Positions 17,104 to 24,997 of a stretch of DNA of 61,111 nt are shown piece after piece. The notes under the pieces are model-generated. The model did not search any database and had not been told where the DNA came from. It worked only from the letters and a program-made list of their open reading frames with translations. Numbering within the stretch: the first letter of the stretch is position 1; every line of letters begins with the position of its first letter. Source of the DNA: Litorivicinus sp965656605 (GTDB lineage: Bacteria; Pseudomonadota; Gammaproteobacteria; Pseudomonadales; Litorivicinaceae). The stretch is taken from contig CBFHLC010000007.1 of assembly GCA_965656605.1 (NCBI GenBank), positions 1-61,111 on the forward strand. Reading direction: 5' to 3'. The position numbers and the translations under genes are program-made.

Positions 17104-17896
17104 GCCACGCTATGGCATTCAGCGATCGTTAACACCTAAGGTCGACTTGGCCCGGGACAATCGTTTGAAGCGCTGGGTGGTGATTAAGCATGCGGTCAGC
17201 AAAATCGAGCTGGAGGTCTGTGCGACGATCGCGCCCTGGCGCCCGACTCTGTTAGATCTGACCGATCACAACGATGCGATCTTTGAGTACTGGCCTAGCC
17301 CTAGCCTGGCACAGTGGTTTAAGCATCCGCGGTTAGAGCCGAAATGGGTTCGCGCCGTCGCAACAAATTTGATCGACGCGATCGCTCAGCTGCATGCTGA
17401 AGGATGGATTCATGGGGATTTGCATCCCGGCAACGTGCTGGCTGATGCCCGCGGCCAGATACGCCTGATTGATTTCGCCAGTGCCCACGTCCCAGGCGCT
17501 ACGCCGAGAACGCATCATTTAGCCTACTCCTCACCCGAAGCGCTGGCGGGCGAGGCGTGCGCCGAACCTTGCGACACGTATAGCCTTGGAAAACTATTAA
17601 TCGAGCTGAACCGACGAGTCGGGCTACCTGGCTGGCAAGCAAGGCTAAACGCCAGCCAACACAGCAACCCGGCAGATCGTGCGACCTTGGATCGGATGCG
17701 GCCGCAGCCGACTCGACGCCCCACATGGATGCTGCTGGCACTGTGCTTGTACACCACTGAACTAACGGCCCCCGAACCCCCACCGAACAGTCTGCGTGAG
17801 CAAATTCGAGAATCGCAGGAGTTAGTGCCGCCGAGCTCGGGAAGTACGCGGCGTGAAGTCCCCCGGCTTTTGCGACAGCCACTCAACAAACTCTGA
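17090..17896 (+). CDS. Small Ser/Thr protein kinase-like protein
   Basis: 268 residues with a eukaryote-like kinase fold. VVIK gives the ATP-anchoring Lys33, an acidic partner is at Glu40 or Glu42, the catalytic loop is HGDLHPGN (Asp110, Asn115), the DFG equivalent is DFA (Asp128), and SPEAL takes the place of APE. The Gly-rich loop is poorly kept. All catalytic residues are present, so activity is plausible. The HGD rather than HRD form suggests no need of activation-loop phosphorylation. No transmembrane helix or sensor domain. It overlaps the upstream Sel1-like lipoprotein by 14 bases and the convergent HNH gene by 75 bases. Substrates unknown. Confidence 0.8.
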   Translation: MQPHEPRYGIQRSLTPKVDLARDNRLKRWVVIKHAVSKIELEVCATIAPWRPTLLDLTDHNDAIFEYWPSPSLAQWFKHPRLEPKWVRAVATNLIDAIAQLHAEGWIHGDLHPGNVLADARGQIRLIDFASAHVPGATPRTHHLAYSSPEALAGEACAEPCDTYSLGKLLIELNRRVGLPGWQARLNASQHSNPADRATLDRMRPQPTRRPTWMLLALCLYTTELTAPEPPPNSLREQIRESQELVPPSSGSTRREVPRLLRQPLNKL

Positions 17897-18154
17897 CACC
17901 TCGGGATGTTGACGCAGACGCCCGACGTCAAAGTACTGGTAGGCCAAATCTCGCTCACTGATTTTGCGGTGAATATGTTTGTGGCACGGAGCACACAACC
18001 ATGCGATCGCTAAGCGCAGATGTTCGCGCCCGTACATTCGAACCAGCCGTTTGTCCTTGTGACGGCTTTTCGGATGCAGGTGATGCTCAGTCAGGGCATT
18101 CACTGGGCGATGACACAACTCGCAATACGGCGGTTTGGCGGGTTTTCGTGGCAT
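17822..18154 (-). CDS. HNH endonuclease-like small protein
   Basis: 110 residues with two CxxC pairs forming a zinc site (YCELCHRP and LCAPCHKHIH) and an HNH-type core EHHLHPKSRHK. The C-terminal part (EVSEFVEWLSQKPGDF) is shared, from memory, with a widespread group of small chromosomal HNH proteins of unknown role. The ATG at 18154 lies upstream of ppnN on the opposite strand. Its last 75 bases overlap the 3' end of the kinase gene. No restriction methylase or mobile element is near, so a homing or defence role has no direct support. Confidence 0.82.
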   Translation of the reverse strand: MPRKPAKPPYCELCHRPVNALTEHHLHPKSRHKDKRLVRMYGREHLRLAIAWLCAPCHKHIHRKISERDLAYQYFDVGRLRQHPEVSEFVEWLSQKPGDFTPRTSRARRH

Positions 18155-18232
18155 GGACTATCGCTGAGGGTGCTAGACGCAGTATTCAAGCGCGCCATCT
18201 GAGTAGTAGGCTTTGTGGACCAAGGAGTTTTC

Positions 18233-19585
18233 ATGCAAACAATCAGTACCAACATCAGCCCGCGGGCGCATCTAAGCCTGCTGACTCAAAACGAAGTGGC
18301 CATGCTGACCGACACCACCGAGCACGGCTTGTACGAGCTGGTCCGCCGCTGTGCCCTGGCGGTTTTGAATTCCGGATCTAAATCAGATGACGGTTACAGC
18401 ATCATTGATCAGTACCCGGACTTTGCCTTTGAAGTTCAGGGCTTTGAGCGCGGTATTCGCTTGCAGATCGACAATGCGCCACAACACGCCTTTGTTGACG
18501 GTCAAATTATCACCGGTATTCGCGAACATCTGTTTTCGGTAGTTCGCGATTTATTGCACGCGCGAACCACGCTGGAGCAGTACGATTTAGGGGATCGAGC
18601 GGAAACCTCGAATGCGGTGTTCCACCTGTTACGTCACGCTGATGCACTAATCGCCGGCCGCTCACCCAAAATGGTGGTGTGCTGGGGTGGACACAGCATT
18701 GGACGCATCGAATACGACTACACCAAAGAAGTCGGTCACGAATTGGGCCTGCGGGGCTTAGACATCTGCACCGGATGTGGTCCGGGCGCGATGAAAGGCC
18801 CGATGAAAGGTGCCGCTATCGCCCATGCGAAACAGCGTATTAGCGATGGCCGTTATCTCGGGATTACCGAGCCAGGCATTATCGCAGCCGAAGCACCCAA
18901 CCCCATCGTCAACGAGCTGGTCATCATGCCTGACATCGAGAAGCGCCTAGAGGCCTTCGTACGAATCGGCCATGGCATTGTGATCTTCCCCGGTGGCCCA
19001 GGGACCGCTGAAGAGTTGCTGTATTTGTTGGGCATCCTGATGCATCCAGACAACCAGGACCTGCCGATGCCGCTGGTCATTACCGGGCCCGAGAGCAGCC
19101 GCGCCTTTTTGAGCGAGGTCGATGCTTTTGTTCAAGCCACCTTGGGCGATGCAGCCACCCAGCATTACCAGTTAATCATCGATGACCCCAAAGCGGTGGC
19201 GAATGCTATGAAAACAGGAATGCAGCAGGTTCGTGAGCATCGCAGCGAGCGCCAAGATGCCTACACCTACAACTGGCAGTTATTCATTGACCACTCTTTC
19301 CAAGAGACCTTCGAGCCGACTCACGCAAACATGGCATCGCTCAATCTATCAACCCAACAACCCGCGCATCAGCTGGCCGCCAATTTGCGTCGCGCTTTCA
19401 GCGGAATTGTCGCGGGCAACGTCAAGGCGTCCGGGGTAGCGGCAGTTAAACAGCATGGACCGTTCAAGCTAACGGGCGAGCCTGCGCTGATGGATAAAAT
19501 GGATGCGCTGTTGCGTAGCTTTGTCGATCAGGGCCGAATGAAAATTGATGGCAATTACACGCCCTGCTACGAGATCCAACGATGA
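18233..19585 (+). CDS. ppnN: Nucleotide 5'-monophosphate nucleosidase PpnN (YgdH)
   Basis: Cleaves purine and pyrimidine monophosphates to base and ribose 5-phosphate; E. coli PpnN is stimulated by (p)ppGpp. The product has the PpnN N-terminal segment (ALAVLNSGSKSDD, AFVDGQIITGI), the LOG-family Rossmann core with CTGCGPGAMKGPMKG, and the PGGPGTAEE loop that binds phosphate and catalyses cleavage. ATG 18233 has AAGGAG five bases upstream and was preferred over the in-frame GTG at 18215. The stop overlaps ybaK as ATGA. Confidence 0.94.
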   Translation: MQTISTNISPRAHLSLLTQNEVAMLTDTTEHGLYELVRRCALAVLNSGSKSDDGYSIIDQYPDFAFEVQGFERGIRLQIDNAPQHAFVDGQIITGIREHLFSVVRDLLHARTTLEQYDLGDRAETSNAVFHLLRHADALIAGRSPKMVVCWGGHSIGRIEYDYTKEVGHELGLRGLDICTGCGPGAMKGPMKGAAIAHAKQRISDGRYLGITEPGIIAAEAPNPIVNELVIMPDIEKRLEAFVRIGHGIVIFPGGPGTAEELLYLLGILMHPDNQDLPMPLVITGPESSRAFLSEVDAFVQATLGDAATQHYQLIIDDPKAVANAMKTGMQQVREHRSERQDAYTYNWQLFIDHSFQETFEPTHANMASLNLSTQQPAHQLAANLRRAFSGIVAGNVKASGVAAVKQHGPFKLTGEPALMDKMDALLRSFVDQGRMKIDGNYTPCYEIQR

Positions 19586-20052
19586 CACCCGCGATCGATT
19601 TGCTCGTGCAAAAGCAAATCTGGCACCGCGTCCATGGGTTTGATGATCAAGCCAGTGCACAGGGCTTTGCCATGAGTGCGGCAGAGTCGTTGCAGGTTGA
19701 CCCAGCACGGGTGTTCAAGACTCTGATGGCCAATGAAGGGCAGCGGTTCGCCTGTGCCCTAGTCCCTGCCAATGCGACGCTCAATCTAAAGCGCGCCGCT
19801 AAGAGTTTAGGTTGGAAGAAGCTCAGCATGGCCGAACCCAAGGCCGCTGAACGGATCAGCGGCTACTTGGTGGGAGGTATCAGTGCGTTGGGGCAAAAAC
19901 GACAACTGCCCACCCTACTCGATGAGTCCGCGGAACGTCACGAGAGCATTTTTATCTCGGCCGGTCGTCGTGGATTGGATTTGGAGATCAAGCCCCAGGA
20001 TTTGCAATCACTGGGGCTGTCGGTCGAATCAATCGCCGACTTTGGCTCGTAA
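19582..20052 (+). CDS. ybaK: Cys-tRNA(Pro)/aminoacyl-tRNA deacylase YbaK
   Basis: A 156-residue trans-editing protein that hydrolyses Cys-tRNA(Pro) mischarged by ProRS. It has the YbaK fold marks ARVFKTLMAN with the key lysine and GYLVGGISALGQKRQLPT; the last third is the usual FISAGRRGLDLEI. ATG overlaps the ppnN stop by four bases. Its 3' end overlaps that of the convergent aldolase gene by 24 bases. Length is normal. Confidence 0.93.
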   Translation: MTPAIDLLVQKQIWHRVHGFDDQASAQGFAMSAAESLQVDPARVFKTLMANEGQRFACALVPANATLNLKRAAKSLGWKKLSMAEPKAAERISGYLVGGISALGQKRQLPTLLDESAERHESIFISAGRRGLDLEIKPQDLQSLGLSVESIADFGS

Positions 20053-20805
20053 CGCTGCGGCGCCTTGCATCATCAAGGCATGATCGCTGGCCAGCAAGAA
20101 CAGCGATGCGCCTTGCTCGCGCCATTGTGGGACCTCTGATAAATCGCCCACAAACATGCCCACCGCACGATTCGCTTTGCGACAGGCCGCCATAATGCAC
20201 TCCACCGCCTCAAGGACCGCCGGCGCTTTGAGGTTGGTTTCACCCAACGCCACGGTCAGGTCTGCCCGGCCTATAAACAACGCATCAATACCCGGGGTGG
20301 CTGCGATTTGGTCAATCTCGTCCAAGGCTTCTACATCTTCGATCTGAGCCACCACTGTGACCTCGCTGCGCGCCCCTTCTAACTGCCCTGGCATACCTCG
20401 AGTGGCATACCAGGCCGCGCGAGTAGAGCCCGCAAAACCCCGGCCACCCGCACCGTACTGACAGGCCTTAGCCAGGGCCGCAGCCTCGGCCGCACTGCGA
20501 ACGTGTGGTGCCAAAATCCCGCTGGCGCCGCGATCAAGTGCATCCAGAATTGCCTCCGGCGCGTTATGCGACACCCGCTCTAGGGTCGGCAGATCATTAG
20601 CCCGTGCAATCGCGCAACACGCATCCAAATCTGCTCGATTGAACGGCGCGTGTTCAGCATCTAAGCAGACCGTATCCAGTGAGGTGAGCGATAGCACTTC
20701 AGTGATGTGCATGTGGGGGGTTTTTTGAAAGGTACCCAACACAAATTCACCCGACGCAATGCGCGACTTGAAGTTGGCGCAGCGCGGTCCTAACTGTAGG
20801 CTCAT
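20029..20805 (-). CDS. HpcH/HpaI-family class II aldolase
   Basis: A 258-residue metal-dependent aldolase that cleaves 4-hydroxy-2-oxo acids to pyruvate (or a homologue) and an aldehyde. The E. coli HpaI catalytic set is kept with a constant shift of seven: His52 (DAEHAP), Arg77 (LERVS), and metal ligands Glu156 (QIEDVEA) and Asp182 (GRADLT). ATG 20805 overlaps the stop of the MetE-like gene as ATGA, so it is chosen over the ATG four codons upstream. It is last in the coupled series with the HisD-like, LacI, hydrolase and MetE-like genes, where it could release a C2-C3 aldehyde. Actual substrate unknown. Confidence 0.9.
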   Translation of the reverse strand: MSLQLGPRCANFKSRIASGEFVLGTFQKTPHMHITEVLSLTSLDTVCLDAEHAPFNRADLDACCAIARANDLPTLERVSHNAPEAILDALDRGASGILAPHVRSAAEAAALAKACQYGAGGRGFAGSTRAAWYATRGMPGQLEGARSEVTVVAQIEDVEALDEIDQIAATPGIDALFIGRADLTVALGETNLKAPAVLEAVECIMAACRKANRAVGMFVGDLSEVPQWREQGASLFLLASDHALMMQGAAALRAKVGD

Positions 20806-21956
20806 TTGCCGCCCCACAACCGGGATGAGGCCAACTCAGCGCCATCGGCTAGGGTTTTCAGCTTGGCCCACACCACATCGGTCTGAACACTGCCAAATCC
20901 GGCAAAGGTCGAGAAACCACAGTCAGTGCCCGCGATCACGCGCTCGCGTCCAACAATGTTGGCGAATCGCTCGATCCGCTCGGCCACCAGTTCGGGGTGC
21001 TCAACAAAGTTGCTGGTCGAATCGATCACACCCGGAACCAGAATCTTCTCATCCGAGATTAAATCCGCATGATCGCGAATTACTTGCCACTCGTGGCCAT
21101 GGCGAGGGTTGGCGGTTTCAAACAACAACGCCGCCGGGCGCGCTTTTAGAACCGTGGGCAAAATCACTTCCAAGCCAACGTCACAGACGTGCGGCCCTTC
21201 ATAGTTACCCCAGCAAATATGCATCCGCATCTGCTGGGGCGCGATATTTCGGGTGGCGTGGTTGAGCACCTCGACATGACGCTCGATTCGAGCCATGTAC
21301 GCATCGTCCTCAGTGTCTTTAAACATCATGTGACGTCCTAGACCCAAATCGGGGCTGTCCAGCTGCAGCTGGAAACCAGCACTGACGATCCCTTCGTATT
21401 CGACCCGCATCGCCTCAGCCAACGCCTCGAGATATTCATCATCGTTAGCGTAGTACTCGTTCGGTTGGAACAGTGCAATCACACCCGGACTGGCCGCGTT
21501 CATAAAGGCGCCCGCGGGCTTATTCGCCTGCAGAGCATGGGTCAAGTAACCCAGATCTTCGTTCAGCGGATCCATGGATTTCACTTTGATCGGCCCAACA
21601 CACTTGGGCCGCTTGTAATCCGGCACCCCACCCGAGCGACTCGCCCAAGCACCGTAGTTGGGGAACACTTCCAAATCCTTGGGGGTACGACGTGGGCTAT
21701 CCCCTTCAAACCCAGTGATCCGATCTTTGATGTAGGTCGCGTAGCTGATCTTGGATTGCTCACCGTCGCTAACAATATCGATGCCACTGGCCACTTGCAG
21801 TGCGACCGTCTCGGCCACCGCCTGCGTTAGGGTCTGATTAAACGCAGCCTCATCAATACTTTTTCCCTGCTCACGAGCGAAAACGCCCTCGGTGACGGCC
21901 TCAGAGCGTGGCAAGCTGCCAACGTGGGTGGTCAGAATTCGATCGTTACTGCGCAT
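20802..21956 (-). CDS. Stand-alone MetE C-domain-like zinc methyl/alkyl transferase
   Basis: 384 residues of the cobalamin-independent methionine synthase C-terminal (COG0620) fold, half the length of MetE and lacking its N-terminal half. THVGSLPR opens the barrel, SDGEQ follows at 63-67, and the zinc site is intact: His246 and Cys248 (HICWGN), Glu280 (FETAN), Cys346 (GTDCGF). The family includes archaeal MetE, epoxyalkane:coenzyme M transferase and many uncharacterised members. Being placed among a hydrolase, aldolase and dehydrogenases, it more likely moves a methyl or alkyl group in catabolism than makes methionine. AGGAAG precedes ATG. Eight bases separate it from the hydrolase stop. Confidence 0.85.
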   Translation of the reverse strand: MRSNDRILTTHVGSLPRSEAVTEGVFAREQGKSIDEAAFNQTLTQAVAETVALQVASGIDIVSDGEQSKISYATYIKDRITGFEGDSPRRTPKDLEVFPNYGAWASRSGGVPDYKRPKCVGPIKVKSMDPLNEDLGYLTHALQANKPAGAFMNAASPGVIALFQPNEYYANDDEYLEALAEAMRVEYEGIVSAGFQLQLDSPDLGLGRHMMFKDTEDDAYMARIERHVEVLNHATRNIAPQQMRMHICWGNYEGPHVCDVGLEVILPTVLKARPAALLFETANPRHGHEWQVIRDHADLISDEKILVPGVIDSTSNFVEHPELVAERIERFANIVGRERVIAGTDCGFSTFAGFGSVQTDVVWAKLKTLADGAELASSRLWGGK

Positions 21957-21964
21957 TAGACTTC

Positions 21965-22648
21965 CTATTGTTTAAACAGTGTTTCGAGCGCCTCGTTAAC
22001 CGCCTGCGCGGATTCTAAGGTGCTAAGGTGGCCACAGTCTGGCAAAAGAACCAGCTCAGAACCATTGATCAATTCGTGCATTTCTATCTGACGATCCTCA
22101 GGACACAGCACATCCTCTTGGCCGGCCAGTATCAGAGTCGGCACGTCGATGCGGTGCAAATGGCCTCGCTGGTCAGGACGATCCCGGACGGCAGCGACCT
22201 GTCGCGACAGCACGCCCTGACCCTGATCGAGTGCCATATCCCGAACACAATTCAGAATGTCGCTGTTTTCACGATGTTTAACACTCAGGTACAGCGGTTT
22301 GAGTTGATCCATCACGATCGATTCGAAATGTCCGGAAGCGACTTGCTGGATCAGCGCATTGCGCTGGCGTTGCTTATCACCCGTATCGTCGCGCGCATTG
22401 CTGTCCAACACGGCCAAATGCGATACCCGCTCGGGATGCTGGCGGATCATTTCTAACGCGAGTATGCCGCCGTAACTCAGTCCTACCAGCGCTGTGGGAT
22501 CTGGCCCGATTGCTTGCCATACCGCATGGGCCTGCGCAGTTACTGAATCAAAATCGCTGACCCGTGCCACCTGCCCACCGAAACGCGTCAGCTGCGACGT
22601 GAACAGCCTCTCGTCACATAGCGTGCCGGGCAGATAGGTGATTTTCAT
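21965..22648 (-). CDS. Alpha/beta-fold hydrolase
   Basis: 227 residues. It has the nucleophile elbow GLSYGG (Ser58), an acid at Asp179 (GQEDVLCP) and His207 (CGHLST), an intact triad, with an oxyanion region near PGTLCDE. No lid signature gives a substrate; esters, lactones or C-C bonds are all possible. ATG overlaps the LacI-family gene stop by four bases. It belongs to the catabolic-looking unit controlled, by inference, from the palindrome at 24951-24964. Confidence 0.88.
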   Translation of the reverse strand: MKITYLPGTLCDERLFTSQLTRFGGQVARVSDFDSVTAQAHAVWQAIGPDPTALVGLSYGGILALEMIRQHPERVSHLAVLDSNARDDTGDKQRQRNALIQQVASGHFESIVMDQLKPLYLSVKHRENSDILNCVRDMALDQGQGVLSRQVAAVRDRPDQRGHLHRIDVPTLILAGQEDVLCPEDRQIEMHELINGSELVLLPDCGHLSTLESAQAVNEALETLFKQ

Positions 22649-23616
22649 AAGGGGGCTGAGCGACCCACGCGGATTTCGCCATGAAAAACAGCACCTTGAA
22701 CGTGGGTGCTTGGGTTTTCCATTAAGTGCTGTAACTGAGATACTGCCTCACCGACCATGTCACTCAGCGGCTGGGCGAAGGTGGTTAAATTGTAGCGTCC
22801 TAATGCGCCTGCGAATGAACCATCAAAACCGGTAATCCAGACATCATCTGGCACGGACACACCCAGTTTATCCAAGCCATCGATCAGGCCCATGGCCATC
22901 GAATCGTTCATGCACATGATGGCATCCGGCTTCATCGAAATGACCTGGTGGGCCAGCTGGAGTCCGCAGTCGTAGGAAAAATCCCCTTTTACGGTATCTA
23001 GGTAAGCACCGCCCAATCCGTCCAGCGCTCCCATCATTCGATGTCGCGCCACAAAGTTATCACTCGGACCTGACAGCAATACCACCCGGCTCCGTCCAGC
23101 CTCGACTAAGCGCGCTGCCATCTGAGCCGCACCCTGGGTCTGCTCGCAGATAACCGAAGGAAATTCCTGCTGAGGATCCGTGCGGTTGAGCAACATCAAC
23201 GGCCTCCCAATCGAGCGAATCATCTCGCGACGATCCGGCGCAAACTGAGTCGTGGCGATGACACCATCGATCTGATAACGACCAATCTCGTCCAGCACTT
23301 CCTCGACTCGATCTATCTTGCCATCAGTGTAAAACAGCAGCATTTTCTTGCCGGCTTGTTCCAACGCAGACGCCAGCATCTGAACTACTTCAGGGTAATA
23401 GCGACCGGATGTTTGGCTGACGATGGCGGCGACCATGTTGGTCTTGCCGGTGATCAGACTGCGCGCCAACAGATTGGGTTTGTAACCCAACTCTTCAGCG
23501 GCTTTTAAGACTTTCGCTCGAGTGGCAGCGGCCACCTTGCCGTTCGGCGAGAAGGTACGCGACACCGCGGACTGAGAGACCCCAGCCCGGGTGGCAACAT
23601 CGTACGAGGTGGCCAT
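22645..23616 (-). CDS. LacI-family transcriptional regulator
   Basis: 323 residues. An N-terminal LacI helix-turn-helix (YDVATRAGVSQSAVSRTF) and hinge helix region (YKPNLLARSLITGKTN) are followed by a periplasmic-binding-protein-like effector domain (about 60-320). ATG 23616 overlaps the stop of the HisD-like gene by one base (TAATG); the longer in-frame extension to 23778 lies wholly in that gene and is not real. Being inside the operon, it should control its own expression. A LacI-type palindrome with central CG sits in the divergent promoter at 24951-24964. Effector unknown, probably a sugar acid-like pathway intermediate. Confidence 0.92.
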   Translation of the reverse strand: MATSYDVATRAGVSQSAVSRTFSPNGKVAAATRAKVLKAAEELGYKPNLLARSLITGKTNMVAAIVSQTSGRYYPEVVQMLASALEQAGKKMLLFYTDGKIDRVEEVLDEIGRYQIDGVIATTQFAPDRREMIRSIGRPLMLLNRTDPQQEFPSVICEQTQGAAQMAARLVEAGRSRVVLLSGPSDNFVARHRMMGALDGLGGAYLDTVKGDFSYDCGLQLAHQVISMKPDAIMCMNDSMAMGLIDGLDKLGVSVPDDVWITGFDGSFAGALGRYNLTTFAQPLSDMVGEAVSQLQHLMENPSTHVQGAVFHGEIRVGRSAPL

Positions 23617-24896
23617 TACGCTTTTTTGTACCGGCGGACTCGGATGTCCGCCTGTTCTTTGTGACCCATGAATCCCTCCAATGCGCACAGTCGTGAGCAG
23701 TACTCTCCGACGTGCACGCTGGCTTCTTCGGTCAAGATACGCTGGTAGGTGCAGGTCTTGATGAATTTGCCGACCCACAAACCACCGGTATACCGAGCCG
23801 CCTTGCGTGTGGGCAAGGTGTGGTTAGTCCCGATGACCTTGTCGCCGTAGCTGACGTTGGTCTTTTCGCCCAAGAACAGCGCACCGTAGTTGGTCATATT
23901 GTTCAAGAAATAGTTCGGGTCTTGAGTCATCACCTGGACGTGCTCACTGGCAATGTCATCCGCCACTTCGACCATCTCTTCATAGGTATCGCACACGATG
24001 ATCTGGCCATACTCATCCCAGGCGACTTTGGCCACGTCAGCGGTAGGCAGGATCGTTAACTGACGCTCGATTTCCGCCAGCGTATCATTCGCCAGCTTTT
24101 CAGAGTTGGTCAGCAGTACCGCAGGAGAGTTCGTGCCGTGCTCGGCCTGACCCAACAGATCCGCTGCGCACAGCTCGCCATCGACGGTCTCGTCAGCGAT
24201 GACCAGTGTCTCGGTGGGACCAGCAAACAAATCGATGCCGACGCGACCAAACAGCTGACGCTTGGCCTCGGCCACAAAGGCGTTACCCGGTCCAACAATC
24301 ATGTCGACCCCGGCAATGGTCTCGGTACCGACAGCCATCGCTGCGATCGCCTGAATACCGCCCATGGTGTAGATCTCGTCAGCACCCGCCATGTCCATGG
24401 CTACTACTACGGCGGGGTTGGGGCGGCCGTTGAATGGCGGCGAGCATGCGATAACACGCGGTACACCGGCAACCTTGGCCGTTACCACCGACATATGAGC
24501 GCTGGCCACCAGCGGGTATTTACCGCCGGGCACGTAACAACCCACTGCGTTCATTGGCAGATGTTTGTGACCCAAAATGACACCCGGCAAGGTCTCTTCT
24601 TCGACATCTAGCATGCTGGCACGCTGAATCTGAGCAAAGTTTTTGACCTGCGCTTGAGCGAACGCGATGTCATCAATGTTCTCTTGGGTTAGCTCTTTGT
24701 AGCACGCGTCGATTTGCTCGCGACTAAGACGTAAGTTGTCCGACTCAAACTTATCGAACTTGGCGGTGTACTCACGTACTGCCGCATCCCCACGATCTTC
24801 GATATCGCGGATGATGTCAGAAACAATAGTCTGTACTTTAGCGTCATCCTCACGACGCAGTGACTCTTCTCGTCCGTGCTTTAGAACTTTAACCAT
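23616..24896 (-). CDS. Histidinol-dehydrogenase-like NAD-dependent dehydrogenase (HpsN-like)
   Basis: 426 residues of the HisD fold. Zinc and catalytic residues of HisD are kept: Gln250 and His253 (GQAEHG), Glu318-His319 (SEHVQV), Asp352 (YGDKVIGTNH) and His412. The C-terminal half (ARYTGGLWVGKF) resembles HpsN-type enzymes that oxidise a primary alcohol to a carboxylate in two steps, for example sulfopropanediol dehydrogenase, rather than true HisD. No his genes are near. ATG 24896 with CGGAG upstream is used; the extension to 24965 crosses the operator. It is the first gene of the minus-strand arm. Confidence 0.88.
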   Translation of the reverse strand: MVKVLKHGREESLRREDDAKVQTIVSDIIRDIEDRGDAAVREYTAKFDKFESDNLRLSREQIDACYKELTQENIDDIAFAQAQVKNFAQIQRASMLDVEEETLPGVILGHKHLPMNAVGCYVPGGKYPLVASAHMSVVTAKVAGVPRVIACSPPFNGRPNPAVVVAMDMAGADEIYTMGGIQAIAAMAVGTETIAGVDMIVGPGNAFVAEAKRQLFGRVGIDLFAGPTETLVIADETVDGELCAADLLGQAEHGTNSPAVLLTNSEKLANDTLAEIERQLTILPTADVAKVAWDEYGQIIVCDTYEEMVEVADDIASEHVQVMTQDPNYFLNNMTNYGALFLGEKTNVSYGDKVIGTNHTLPTRKAARYTGGLWVGKFIKTCTYQRILTEEASVHVGEYCSRLCALEGFMGHKEQADIRVRRYKKA

Positions 24897-24997
24897 GGGA
24901 TCTCCGAGGGACTCGTTTTTATGCGTTAGGGGCGTTATCGTAGAGGCGGGTGCATTCGAATGCAATCATCATTTTCCAACCATTGTTAGGACGTCGT
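24897..24997. promoter_or_regulatory. Divergent promoter region of the catabolic cluster
   Basis: 101 bases between the SDR gene and the HisD-like operon. It contains the 14-base palindrome at 24951-24964, a TTAGGA ribosome site for the SDR at 24985-24990, and a CGGAG site for the other arm. Both promoters must lie here; I cannot place -10 and -35 boxes with confidence. Confidence 0.6.
24951..24964. promoter_or_regulatory. Perfect palindrome TGCATTCGAATGCA, candidate LacI-family operator
   Basis: Fourteen bases equal to their own reverse complement, with a CG at the centre as in GalR/LacI-family operators. The position, in the only shared control region and 34 bases before the SDR start, and the LacI-type gene in the same operon make it the likely binding site. 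The pairing of regulator and site is inference. Confidence 0.7.

Noticed and set aside
20802..21956. Calling this gene metE
   Set aside because: Half the length of MetE, no N-terminal domain and no methionine pathway genes nearby.
23616..24896. Calling this gene hisD for histidine synthesis
   Set aside because: No his genes are adjacent, the gene sits under a LacI-type regulator in a catabolic operon, and its C-terminal motif is HpsN-like.
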